From positions 1-64,000 of the forward strand of contig NZ_MAOI01000071.1 of the NCBI RefSeq assembly GCF_001884235.1: DNA of 64,000 nt. The letters are read 5' to 3'. Under the pieces are notes generated by a model. The model ran no database searches. It was given only the letters and a program-made list of their open reading frames with translations, and had not been told where the DNA came from. The position numbers and the translations under genes are program-made. Shown here piece by piece: positions 48,682 through 57,298 of this stretch. The stretch's first letter is position 1, and each line of letters opens with the position of its first letter. Source of the DNA: Bacillus paramycoides (GTDB taxonomy: Bacteria > Bacillota > Bacilli > Bacillales > Bacillaceae_G).

Positions 48682-50019
48682 CTAAATACCTGATAAATAT
48701 TTTCCAACATACAGACCACTTGCAGCTGCTTGAGATAATGAATGAGTGACGCCTGAACAATCTCCAATTAAAAATAACCCATTTATACTTGTTTCAAAAT
48801 GGTTATTGATTTTTATTGTAGGAGCATAGAACTTTCCATCAATTCCATATAGTAAAGTATCTTGATCGATAGGTTCTTGGGTAAAGTGTTCTAAGCGTAA
48901 TAAAAATTCTTTGAGTCCGTCAATATATAATGGAGGAATTTCTTTATTCAAATCTCCATAATCTCCGTGTAGTGTAGGGTGTATACGATTATGTTTCATA
49001 TCTTTTTCCGCAGTAGGTCGTTTCTTTATTAAGTCCTCTAAGCGCTGAATAACAATTCGATCTCGTCCTTGGTTAATGCCTTTAATAATTGAATTTGCAT
49101 ATACATTCGCTTCTTTGAGAGTTGGAAAATAGCGCGGAATAAATAAAGTGAAATTTAAATTAGGAGTGCCAGTTCCTTGCTCTCGAAAATTTTGACCGTC
49201 AGGCATAACTAAACCTTCCTCATACTTCCGAATAATGCGTCCTTTTGGATTCATACAGTAAGTAGTTGCTGTGAAATGATCATGTTGATAAGAAAGTTTT
49301 GTTTCAAACGTATCTTTTAATATAGAACGTAATTGGTTTTCTTTCATCTCTACTCTAATACCTAAATCTACACGGGTTTGCTCCTGTGCAATTTCAAGGG
49401 AAGAGCACATTTCTTTTAACCAATCCGTCCCAGAACGCCCAGTTGCAAATACTAATTTCTTAGAATAGACAGTTTCTTGATTTGTATATATTTTAAAATG
49501 GTCTTTCTGCTTAACGATATGTAGTACATCTATATGAAATCGGATATCTATTTTGTTACGTAAAAATTCATAGAGTTGCTGAAAAATGTTACTTGAAAGT
49601 GTAGTACCTAGGTGCCTTACTTCTGTTGTTAGCATTTGTAAACCACACGCTTCAGCTCTCTTAGTGAGATTTAGATTTTCTGTAGAATATTTTGAAACTG
49701 AACTTCCGCCAAACTGACATAGAATTTCATCTACTTCAGCCATTAGTTGCATAAAACCTTCTTTACCTACTTTTTGCTCAAGTTCTCCTCCAAATCCATT
49801 TGTATAATTAAATTTCCCTTCAGATTTTCCTAAGCCACCAAAACCGAAATATTTATCACATGTATTACAGTTACACGTTTTCCCTTGGTCTAAAGGACAA
49901 TTCCGATGTTCTAGCGGTTTTCCTTTATCAAGAATTAAAACTCTTTTGTTACTTTTAGCTAATACATAAGCCGTAAAAATGGCACTAACTCCAGCGCCGA
50001 TAATTGTAACATCATACAT
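48682..50019 (-). CDS. FAD-dependent oxidoreductase (COG2509-like)
   Basis: A 445-residue flavoprotein. The dinucleotide motif GAGVSAIFTAYVLA is at residues 8-21, a second conserved block is VFATGRSGTDWL near 200, and the C-terminal FAD contact is FLIGDCSGVTHSLSQAAASG. A cysteine cluster (NCPLDQGKTCNCNTC, about 40-54) precedes GFGGLGKSEGKFN, as in the uncharacterised COG2509 dehydrogenases. It may bind an iron-sulfur cluster or zinc. The substrate is unknown. It has no operon partner. Confidence 0.8.
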   Translation of the reverse strand: MYDVTIIGAGVSAIFTAYVLAKSNKRVLILDKGKPLEHRNCPLDQGKTCNCNTCDKYFGFGGLGKSEGKFNYTNGFGGELEQKVGKEGFMQLMAEVDEILCQFGGSSVSKYSTENLNLTKRAEACGLQMLTTEVRHLGTTLSSNIFQQLYEFLRNKIDIRFHIDVLHIVKQKDHFKIYTNQETVYSKKLVFATGRSGTDWLKEMCSSLEIAQEQTRVDLGIRVEMKENQLRSILKDTFETKLSYQHDHFTATTYCMNPKGRIIRKYEEGLVMPDGQNFREQGTGTPNLNFTLFIPRYFPTLKEANVYANSIIKGINQGRDRIVIQRLEDLIKKRPTAEKDMKHNRIHPTLHGDYGDLNKEIPPLYIDGLKEFLLRLEHFTQEPIDQDTLLYGIDGKFYAPTIKINNHFETSINGLFLIGDCSGVTHSLSQAAASGLYVGKYLSGI

Positions 50020-50243
50020 ATTTTTTCACCTGCCAACGAATAGTTTGTTTGCTATTTTCCTAGTGTATAACAATTTTACAAAGTTAAGAAATAGCTTGTA
50101 TTAATAAAGTTATAGTTGTGGATTTTTTGCTCACTCAATTACTCTGAATGGTGAATTAGATACAACAGTTTTTTATTTGAAAAGAGAGATAGTTTTAAAC
50201 AATCATTTTATCATATGGTTAATAAAAGCTTAGATATTAAAAT

Positions 50244-50280
50244 AAAAAAGAACAGACCTTTTAAGTAAAGAGGTCTGTTA
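50244..50280 (-). terminator. Terminator of the LysM hydrolase gene
   Basis: AACAGACCT and AGGTCTGTT. On the minus strand it is followed by CTTTTTTATTTT. Confidence 0.9.
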
Positions 50281-50316
50281 ATAATTTGAAATTAATTATA
50301 GTTTTATTACGTATTT

Positions 50317-51114
50317 TTATTTAGCAAAGACATGGTTACCGATTACTGCTACTGTTTGTCGTGTAGTAATCCATTTGCTTGTTGAAGTTTTTGGATTATA
50401 GAAATAAAGCCAATCAGAATTTGTTCCGTTTGTAGAGATAGCCTCTTCTACAGCCATTTTGGCTTCTGCGCTTGCAGGTTGATTAATTCTTCCATCTGTA
50501 ACAGGAGTAAATGCATATCCGTGTTTAATAGGTTCATAAATAACCCCTGTAATTGTATTTGGAAATCCTTTTGCATTTACACGATTCAAGATCACTTTCG
50601 CTACTGCTACTTTTCCTTTATATGATTCGCCACCTGCTTCTGCAGTGACTAAGCGTGCCATTAAGTCCTTTTCTTTTTCCGAAATACTTGAATTAATTTT
50701 TAAGTGTTGTCCTGTATAAAGCTTGTTTCCGATTGTGTTGTTGATTTGTTTTATAGATTGAACGGTTACATTATAACGCTTTGCTATAGTTTCAAATGAA
50801 TCTCCTGGCTGTACTTGATAAATAATTTGTCCAGAAATGTTCGCAGGTTTGGCGTTTTGATGAACAGTGACCTCATTTGATTTCATGGATCCCGGAATAT
50901 GTAACTGTTCGCCAATGAAAGTTTGATCATTTCCTTTATGATTCGCTTGTTTAATGGATTGTATTGGAACTCCATATTGTTTACTAATGTTCCAAAGTGT
51001 ATCATTCTTTTTTACTGTATGAATAGTAGAAGCATCGGCTATGCTTTGATTACATACGAATGTAATTGCTGCTGCAGATAAAGGAATTATATGTTTTATT
51101 TTTAATAATTTCAT
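50317..51114 (-). CDS. Secreted LysM cell-wall hydrolase (SleB/CwlJ-type)
   Basis: A 265-residue exported protein: signal peptide (about 1-28), two LysM peptidoglycan-binding modules (about 31-75, HTVKKNDTLWNISKQYGV; about 98-141, YQVQPGDSFETIAKRYNV) and a Hydrolase_2 domain (about 150-265) with the probable catalytic glutamate in LVTAEAGGES. This domain occurs in spore cortex-lytic SleB and CwlJ, but the LysM modules point to vegetative or extracellular wall turnover. GGAGGATTTACA precedes ATG. It is divergent from the subtilase gene across a PlcR box. Confidence 0.88.
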   Translation of the reverse strand: MKLLKIKHIIPLSAAAITFVCNQSIADASTIHTVKKNDTLWNISKQYGVPIQSIKQANHKGNDQTFIGEQLHIPGSMKSNEVTVHQNAKPANISGQIIYQVQPGDSFETIAKRYNVTVQSIKQINNTIGNKLYTGQHLKINSSISEKEKDLMARLVTAEAGGESYKGKVAVAKVILNRVNAKGFPNTITGVIYEPIKHGYAFTPVTDGRINQPASAEAKMAVEEAISTNGTNSDWLYFYNPKTSTSKWITTRQTVAVIGNHVFAK

Positions 51115-51269
51115 TGTAAATCCTCCTAATAAATAATTAATTTATAGCAGTTGAGTAATGTGGTTCAGAAGATATATGATGTATATTTAATATTCTAATG
51201 TAAGTATATTAGCACATATAAAATAAATAATCATTATAAGTTTTTTATTTATGTAATTTAGGGCCCGAA

Positions 51270-51285
51270 TATGAAATATTGCATA
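51270..51285. promoter_or_regulatory. PlcR box in the hydrolase-subtilase intergenic region
   Basis: TATGAAATATTGCATA fits TATG-N-A-N4-T-N-CATA exactly. It lies 134 bases before the subtilase ATG and 156 before the divergent hydrolase start, so one or both genes may belong to the PlcR quorum-sensing regulon. The rest of 51115-51418 is AT-rich without other signals. Confidence 0.85.
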
Positions 51286-51418
51286 TGAAAACACATTGAA
51301 GTTCATGTTGTTGATTACTATAATTTATCTAGTAGAAAGGTACCTTAATATGATTTGGAATTGGAATTTATATAATTTAATATATTGTTTAATCGTTATC
51401 GAATAGAGGAGTGATATA

Positions 51419-53260
51419 ATGAAACTTTTTAAAAGAGTATTTGTTCCAGTTGTAATAATTTCAACATTTATAGGAATAGGAGGGGGTTTCAATATTATAA
51501 AGGCTGATTCTATAGAACAACATAGTAAATCAGAGGTTGAAAGAGAAAAAGATAAGCAAATCATTGTGAAATTCAAAGCGGATTTGAAATTACCATATGA
51601 AGATGGTATTGAAAAACAGATACAAGCTCAAAAGAGTGATAAAGTACTAGAAGATCTTTTGGCAGAATATCCAGATTTAACATTTACTCGTTTATTCACA
51701 TCTGTAAGTCCAGAAGAAATACAAGACCTTGAAGTGAAAGCACCTAATAATGTATCTACAAGCCTATTAAACTACTATATTCTTCAAACTCAAAATGGTG
51801 AGCATGAAGAAGCACTAGTAGATAAGTTAAAAGCATCTTCTTTAATAGAAGATGTGTATATTAAGAAACAAGAAAAAATAACGCCGCCTGAAGTGCAACC
51901 ATCAGGTGTATCTCTTACTCCTAATAGTAATCCTAGATTTAAAAAACAAGGTTATCTTGAATCAGCACCATACGGTATTAATGCGCCTTTCGCTTGGGGA
52001 GTTCAAGGCGGTAATGGAAATGGGATAACTTTTGTTGATATGGAATATGGATGGCTATTAAATCATGAGGATTTAGTACATCAAAATATTGAATTGATGT
52101 CTGGAAGGAATATAGATCAGCATGTCGGTCATGGGACGTCTGTATTAGGAATTGTTTCATCTGAAGATAATGAAGTGGGGAATATTGGTATTGCGCCAAA
52201 AGCTAAAGCAAAAGTAATTTCTCAAATAAGAGATAATGGACAGTATAATACAGCTGATGCAATACTAAGTGCTGTAAATCATTTAGAAGCTGGGGATATT
52301 TTATTATTAGAGGCACAAGCATCCTTTGATGGATATGGTGATAAATATTTACCTGTTGAAGTACAACCAGAGATCTTTGATGCAATTCGTGCTGGTACAG
52401 ATAAGGGTGTTGTAATTATAGAGGCTGGAGCAAATGGTTGGAATGATTTAGATCAATTTAAAGATAGAAATGGTAAACAAGTTTTAAATCGTAATAGTAA
52501 AGATTTTAAAGATTCGGGTGCAATTATAGTAGGAGCGGGCTCTTCATCTTTCCCTCATGAACGTATGTGGTTTTCGAATTATGGAAGCCGTATTGATGTG
52601 TATGGCTGGGGAGAAAACGTAGATACAACTACAGCTGAGCAAAGTAGAAGGGCTGTAAATCTTTATATATCCAGCTTTAGTGGCACGTCGAGTGCTTCGC
52701 CTATTATTGCCGGAGCAGCGACTTTAGTACAAAGTATTGCTAAAAAACATTTAGGACAACCATATAGACCAAGTGAACTAAGAACGATATTAAGTAACCA
52801 TAACACTGGAACGAAATCTAAAAATCCATATTCAGATAAAATTGGTGTTTTACCAGATTTGAAGTCTATACTAGTAAACTTAGGGTATGAACGAAGAGAA
52901 CCGAACGGTGGGAATGAGTTACAAGTAACAGAAAATGAACCAAATAATGAACCTAGACAGGCAAATAAAGTTAACTTTAATACACCAATGAAAGGAACAC
53001 TACATAATAGTGATAACGTAGATGTATTTACTTTTCAAATTGACTCACTAGAAAATATTAATATTTCTCTACTAAATGAACAAAATATTGGAATGACATG
53101 GGTACTTCATCATGAATCAGATTTAAATAACTATGTAGCATATGGTGAAAATGAAGGGAATGTAGTTAAAGGAACCTATAATGCAAAGCCAGGTAAATAT
53201 TATTTATATGTCTATAAGTACGAGAATAAAGATGGTTCGTATGTATTGAACATAAAATAA
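51419..53260 (+). CDS. sfp: Secreted subtilisin-family serine protease
   Basis: A 613-residue exported protease: signal peptide (about 1-30), I9-type propeptide (about 40-150), then an S8 catalytic domain with Asp in FVDMEYGW (about 205), His in GHGTSVLG (about 237), oxyanion Asn in EAGANGWN (about 339) and Ser in SGTSSASP (about 424). A C-terminal PPC beta domain (about 500-613) follows. The site normally D-[ST]-G reads D-M-E. It probably corresponds to the PlcR-regulated subtilase Sfp near plcA in B. cereus. Confidence 0.88.
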   Translation: MKLFKRVFVPVVIISTFIGIGGGFNIIKADSIEQHSKSEVEREKDKQIIVKFKADLKLPYEDGIEKQIQAQKSDKVLEDLLAEYPDLTFTRLFTSVSPEEIQDLEVKAPNNVSTSLLNYYILQTQNGEHEEALVDKLKASSLIEDVYIKKQEKITPPEVQPSGVSLTPNSNPRFKKQGYLESAPYGINAPFAWGVQGGNGNGITFVDMEYGWLLNHEDLVHQNIELMSGRNIDQHVGHGTSVLGIVSSEDNEVGNIGIAPKAKAKVISQIRDNGQYNTADAILSAVNHLEAGDILLLEAQASFDGYGDKYLPVEVQPEIFDAIRAGTDKGVVIIEAGANGWNDLDQFKDRNGKQVLNRNSKDFKDSGAIIVGAGSSSFPHERMWFSNYGSRIDVYGWGENVDTTTAEQSRRAVNLYISSFSGTSSASPIIAGAATLVQSIAKKHLGQPYRPSELRTILSNHNTGTKSKNPYSDKIGVLPDLKSILVNLGYERREPNGGNELQVTENEPNNEPRQANKVNFNTPMKGTLHNSDNVDVFTFQIDSLENINISLLNEQNIGMTWVLHHESDLNNYVAYGENEGNVVKGTYNAKPGKYYLYVYKYENKDGSYVLNIK

Positions 53261-53263
53261 ACA

Positions 53264-53298
53264 AAAGGAACTTCTGCTGAAGTTCCTTTAAATTTTTC
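53264..53298 (+). terminator. Terminator after the subtilase
   Basis: AAAGGAACTT and AAGTTCCTTT around CTGCTG, then AAATTTTT. Confidence 0.85.
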
Positions 53299-53340
53299 TC
53301 ATGTATTGAGAATATGTGAATGATTTTTTAATTTTACTTC

Positions 53341-53356
53341 TATGCAATATTTCATA
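53341..53356 (+). promoter_or_regulatory. PlcR box of plcA
   Basis: TATGCAATATTTCATA is a perfect match to the PlcR consensus, 88 bases ahead of the plcA ATG. Confidence 0.92.
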
Positions 53357-53443
53357 TTTATGAAATGTTATTTATTTTTTATTAAGTAGCTTATATCATA
53401 TTCAATAAGTTTGATATAAAAACAGAAAAAGAGAGGAATAATA

Positions 53444-54433
53444 ATGAGCAATAAGAAGTTTATTTTGAAATTATTCATATGTAGTACTATATTTAGCACA
53501 TTTGTATTTGCTTTACATGATAAGCAAGTAGTTGCAGCTAGCTCTGTTAATGAGCTTGAAAATTGGTCAAAATGGATGCAACCTATACCTGATAACGTAC
53601 CGTTAGCACGAATTTCAATGCCAGGAACACATGATAGTGGTACGTTCAAGTTGCAAAATCCGATAAAGCAAGTATGGGGAATGACGCAAGAATATGATTT
53701 TCGTTATCAAATGGATCATGGAGCTAGAATTTTTGATATAAGAGGACGTTTAACAGATGATAATACTATAGTTCTTCATCATGGACCACTATATCTTTAT
53801 GTAACATTGCGCCAATTTATAAATGAAGCGAAACAATTTTTGAAAGATAATCCGAGTGAAACGATTATAATGTCTTTAAAAAAAGAGTACGAGGATATGA
53901 AAGGAGCAGAAGGTTCATTTAGTAGTACTTTCGAAGAAAATTACTTTCTTGATCCGATCTTTTTAAAAACGGAAGGGAATATAAGTCTTGGAGATGCTCG
54001 TGGGAAAATTGTATTATTAAAAAGATATAGTGGCAGTAATGAATCTGGAGGGTATAATAATTTTCCATGGCCAGATAATCAAACATTCACCGCAACTTTA
54101 AATCAAAATATAAACATAACGGTACAAGATAAATATAAAGTAAGTTATGATGAAAAATTAGAGTCTATTAAAGATACGATAAATGAAACGAATAACAATA
54201 GTGAAGATTTTAATCATCTGTATATTAATTTTACAAGCTTGTCTTCCGGTGGTACAGCATGGAATAGTCCATATTATTATGCCTCTTATATAAATCCTGA
54301 AATTGCAAACTATATGAAACAAAAGAATCCTACAAGAGTCGGATGGATGATTCAAGATTATATAAATGAAAAATGGTCACCGATACTTTATCAAGAAGTT
54401 ATAAGAACGAATAAGTCACTTATAAAAGAATAA
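53444..54433 (+). CDS. plcA: Phosphatidylinositol-specific phospholipase C
   Basis: Secreted virulence-associated enzyme that cleaves PI and GPI anchors. The 329 residues carry a signal peptide (about 1-31, cut after VAA). The catalytic histidines lie in PGTHDSG (about 63) and VLHHGP (about 112). The interfacial tryptophans in KQVWGMTQ and [10 protein letters not shown] are kept. Compared with the B. cereus sequence I recall, it differs at scattered positions, suggesting a diverged member of the group. A PlcR box lies directly upstream and a terminator downstream. Confidence 0.96.
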   Translation: MSNKKFILKLFICSTIFSTFVFALHDKQVVAASSVNELENWSKWMQPIPDNVPLARISMPGTHDSGTFKLQNPIKQVWGMTQEYDFRYQMDHGARIFDIRGRLTDDNTIVLHHGPLYLYVTLRQFINEAKQFLKDNPSETIIMSLKKEYEDMKGAEGSFSSTFEENYFLDPIFLKTEGNISLGDARGKIVLLKRYSGSNESGGYNNFPWPDNQTFTATLNQNINITVQDKYKVSYDEKLESIKDTINETNNNSEDFNHLYINFTSLSSGGTAWNSPYYYASYINPEIANYMKQKNPTRVGWMIQDYINEKWSPILYQEVIRTNKSLIKE

Positions 54434-54447
54434 AGATTGTGATAGTA

Positions 54448-54479
54448 AGAAGCGATAAAATATGTCGCTTCTTTTTTGT
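54448..54479 (+). terminator. Terminator after plcA
   Basis: AGAAGCGA and TCGCTTCT around an A/T loop, then TTTTTT. Confidence 0.9.
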
Positions 54480-54559
54480 TTTCTAAAAATTAACATCAGG
54501 TATAGTTTTAGATATCGTACTTTCATGATAGAAAAAAATCAAAACTTACGCTATAATTA

Positions 54560-54595
54560 CACATATAAAATTTGTACCTATAAATTTTATATGTG
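54560..54595. promoter_or_regulatory. 14-bp operator-like dyad ahead of the GH1 gene
   Basis: CACATATAAAATTT (54560-54573) and AAATTTTATATGTG (54582-54595) are exact complements with an eight-base spacer. They begin three bases after a TATAAT (54552-54557), so they cover the likely transcription start. This is the expected place for the operator of the GntR repressor encoded at 56078. It could also fold as an mRNA hairpin. Confidence 0.6.
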
Positions 54596-54637
54596 GTAAT
54601 GAATTTGATTTATTGCAATGAAATGGAGGTATATGCT

Positions 54638-56047
54638 ATGAAGTTTTCACATGATTTTTTATTCGGGGCTGCTTCAGCTTCTTATCAAGTAGAAGGTGCA
54701 TGGAATGAAGATGGAAAAGGTGTTACGAATTGGGATGAGTTTTCAAAAATTCCTGGCAAAACATACAAGGGGACAAATGGTGATGTAGCTGTTGATCATT
54801 ATCATCGATATAAGGAAGATGTCCGCTTAATGGCTGAGATGGGATTAGAATCGTATCGTTTTTCTATTTCTTGGGCGAGAATTTTGCCGACTGGAGATGG
54901 AGAGGTAAATGAAAAAGGAATAGAATTTTATAACAACTTAATTGATGAATGTTTAAAATACGGGATTGTACCGTTTGTAACTTTATATCATTGGGATCTA
55001 CCATTAACTTTAGAAAATGACGGTGGATGGACGAATAAACGAACAGCAGAAGCTTTTGTAAAGTACGCAGAGATTTGCTTTAAGGCATTTGGTGATAGAG
55101 TTAAACATTGGATTACTTTTAATGAAACAGTAATGTTTTGTGGATTAGGGTATTTAAAAGGTGCACATCCACCAGGGATACAAAATGATGTTCCAAAGTA
55201 CTTTCAAGCGACTCATTATGTATTTTATGCGCATGCGAAAACAGTTGCAGTGTACAAGCAGTTAAAACAATATGGTGAAATTGGTATTACGCATGTTTTC
55301 TTGCCTGCTTATAGTGTGGATAATCAAAAAGAAAATATACTAGCAGCAAATCATGCGAATGAATATGAAACGTATTGGTACTATGATCCAGTTTTAAAAG
55401 GTGAGTATCCATCTTATGTTGTGCAACAATTAAAGGAAAAAGGATGGACTCCTAATTGGACGGTTGAAGAATTAGAAATCATTAAACAAAATGCCGGGAA
55501 AAATGATTTTATTGGCTTGAATTATTATCAACCAATTCGAGTGGAAAGATACGATATGGATATAAAGAATGAGGAACATTCTCGAGAAAACTCAACACTT
55601 GCTCCAGGTAACCCTTCCTTTGATGGATTTTATCGAACGGTTAAAATGGATGATAAAACATATACAAAATGGGGATGGGAAATATCTCCCGAAGGTTTCT
55701 TAGACGGCTTGCATATGTTGAAAGGGCGTTACGGTGATATAAAGATGTATGTGACAGAAAACGGACTTGGTGACGAAGATCCAATTATTGACGGAGAAAT
55801 TGTAGATGTTCCGAGAATTAAATTTATTGAAGAACATTTAAAAGTAATTAAGCGTGCGATTCAAGAAGGGATTCATTTAAAAGGGTATTATGCATGGTCA
55901 GTTATTGATTTGTTAAGTTGGCTAAATGGATATAAAAAGCAATATGGCTTTATTTTTGTCGATCATAATGATAACTTAAAACGTAAGAAGAAACTTTCGT
56001 TTCATTGGTATAAGCATATTATCGAAACGAGAGGAGAAGAGTTATAA
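54638..56047 (+). CDS. 6-phospho-beta-glucosidase (GH1)
   Basis: A 469-residue GH1 TIM barrel. The acid/base glutamate is in WITFNET (about 163) and the nucleophile in VTENGLGD (about 374). Near the C-terminus LSWLNGYKKQYGF keeps the Ser, Lys (+7), Tyr (+9) trio that binds the 6-phosphate in enzymes such as LacG, where plain beta-glucosidases have Glu-Trp, so it should cleave phosphorylated beta-glucosides. ATG 54638 has ATGGAGG upstream. No PTS transporter gene is adjacent. It forms an operon with the GntR gene 30 bases on. Confidence 0.87.
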   Translation: MKFSHDFLFGAASASYQVEGAWNEDGKGVTNWDEFSKIPGKTYKGTNGDVAVDHYHRYKEDVRLMAEMGLESYRFSISWARILPTGDGEVNEKGIEFYNNLIDECLKYGIVPFVTLYHWDLPLTLENDGGWTNKRTAEAFVKYAEICFKAFGDRVKHWITFNETVMFCGLGYLKGAHPPGIQNDVPKYFQATHYVFYAHAKTVAVYKQLKQYGEIGITHVFLPAYSVDNQKENILAANHANEYETYWYYDPVLKGEYPSYVVQQLKEKGWTPNWTVEELEIIKQNAGKNDFIGLNYYQPIRVERYDMDIKNEEHSRENSTLAPGNPSFDGFYRTVKMDDKTYTKWGWEISPEGFLDGLHMLKGRYGDIKMYVTENGLGDEDPIIDGEIVDVPRIKFIEEHLKVIKRAIQEGIHLKGYYAWSVIDLLSWLNGYKKQYGFIFVDHNDNLKRKKKLSFHWYKHIIETRGEEL

Positions 56048-56077
56048 AAGATAAAAGAGTATTTTAGGAGAAAGTGT

Positions 56078-56785
56078 ATGAGTGCAAAGTATAAACAAAT
56101 TGCAGATATTTTAGAGCAAAACATTCGAGATGGACTTTTTAATGAAACGAAAAAATTACCTACAGAAGAAGCATTGATGAACCGGTTTGAGGTAAGTCGT
56201 AATACGATACGTAAAGTAATTAGTCAGCTTGTTAATAGAGGTTATATTTTTCAAGTACAAGGTAGTGGCATGTTTTTACGTGAAACTTCTGTAACAGATT
56301 ACATTAATTTAGGCAGTTTACGTGGATTAACGAAAAACCTCGTTTCACAAAATATTGAAACGAAAGTGTTAGAGCTTGAAATAATAGATGCGAATGAAGA
56401 AATAGCAGAACGGATGCAATGTGACGCTGGAACTAGGTTGTATTTTTTGAAACGTTTAAGAATTGTAGACGGTAAACCCTTTTCTATTGAAATTAGTTAT
56501 TTCAAAAAGGATATAATTCCATATTTGAATGAAGAAATAGCATTAAGCTCTGTATACAGTTATTTCATTGAAGATTTGCGACTAAATATTGGTTTTGCCG
56601 ATAAAGTTATTAGTTGCGAAAAAGTAAATAAAGAAAACGCACAGCTTCTAGAAATAAATAAAGGTGATCCGGCACTTCTTATTGAAAATACAGTGCATCT
56701 TGTAAATGGAACCATTTTTGAGTTATCTCAATCGATGTTTCATTATGAAAAGACCAAACTTTTAAATCGGATTAATTTTAAGTGA
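56078..56785 (+). CDS. GntR/UTRA regulator of the beta-glucoside gene
   Basis: A 235-residue GntR-family regulator: winged helix (residues about 1-70, LPTEEALMNRFEVSRNTIRKVI) and a UTRA effector domain (about 95-230). It follows the 6-phospho-beta-glucosidase gene, so a phosphorylated beta-glucoside is the likely inducer and the dyad at 54560-54595 the likely operator. TTTTAGGAGAAAG precedes ATG. A terminator ends the operon. Confidence 0.87.
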   Translation: MSAKYKQIADILEQNIRDGLFNETKKLPTEEALMNRFEVSRNTIRKVISQLVNRGYIFQVQGSGMFLRETSVTDYINLGSLRGLTKNLVSQNIETKVLELEIIDANEEIAERMQCDAGTRLYFLKRLRIVDGKPFSIEISYFKKDIIPYLNEEIALSSVYSYFIEDLRLNIGFADKVISCEKVNKENAQLLEINKGDPALLIENTVHLVNGTIFELSQSMFHYEKTKLLNRINFK

Positions 56786-56809
56786 AAATGAATATAAATA
56801 ACTCTGTGA

Positions 56810-56850
56810 AAAAAGCAACTGATAAGAAAGATCAGTTGCTTTTTATTTTT
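56810..56850 (+). terminator. Terminator after the GntR gene
   Basis: AAAAGCAACTGAT and ATCAGTTGCTTTT, then TATTTTT. Confidence 0.92.
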
Positions 56851-57010
56851 AAAGTGGATGAGCAAAAAAACCTGAAAGTGGTTGGTCCGTTTTTTGCAAA
56901 CTTCTATTATGATAAGAGAAGAAAGGTAGTACTGTATTGATGCTTTAAGGAGGACGCTTTTATATATCTCATTTGTTTAAATAGACTGGCCTTAGAGAGG
57001 TGAAAAGACA

Positions 57011-57205
57011 ATGAGTTTTGCAATTTCACTAGTTGTAATTATTGTAATTGTATCGCTGTTTGGGACCGTACTAGTCGCACGAAATGTGGAGGAGAATTAC
57101 GATAAGTCTACAAAGAGGAATGTGAAGAACTTATCCGCTATCTATATCATCCTTCTTTTAGGGTTACTTGTAGGAGTTACGTGGTATGCGGTCGTTATTT
57201 TATAG
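57011..57205 (+). CDS. Small membrane protein (64 aa)
   Basis: A 64-residue protein with two hydrophobic segments (about 3-23 and 42-64) separated by a charged stretch (RNVEENYDKSTKRN). AGAGAGGTGAAAAG gives a good ribosome site. The family is not recognised. It stands alone between the beta-glucoside operon and the MocR gene. A second unused GGAGG site at about 56950 lies upstream without a start codon. Confidence 0.65.
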   Translation: MSFAISLVVIIVIVSLFGTVLVARNVEENYDKSTKRNVKNLSAIYIILLLGLLVGVTWYAVVIL

Positions 57206-57298
57206 AGTTTGTATATGATGAAGGTGATTAATACTATTATTACAGTGAATACTGTTATTAGTGAATGAGGGACGGTAGTTTTGAAAGGGGGGAACTAG

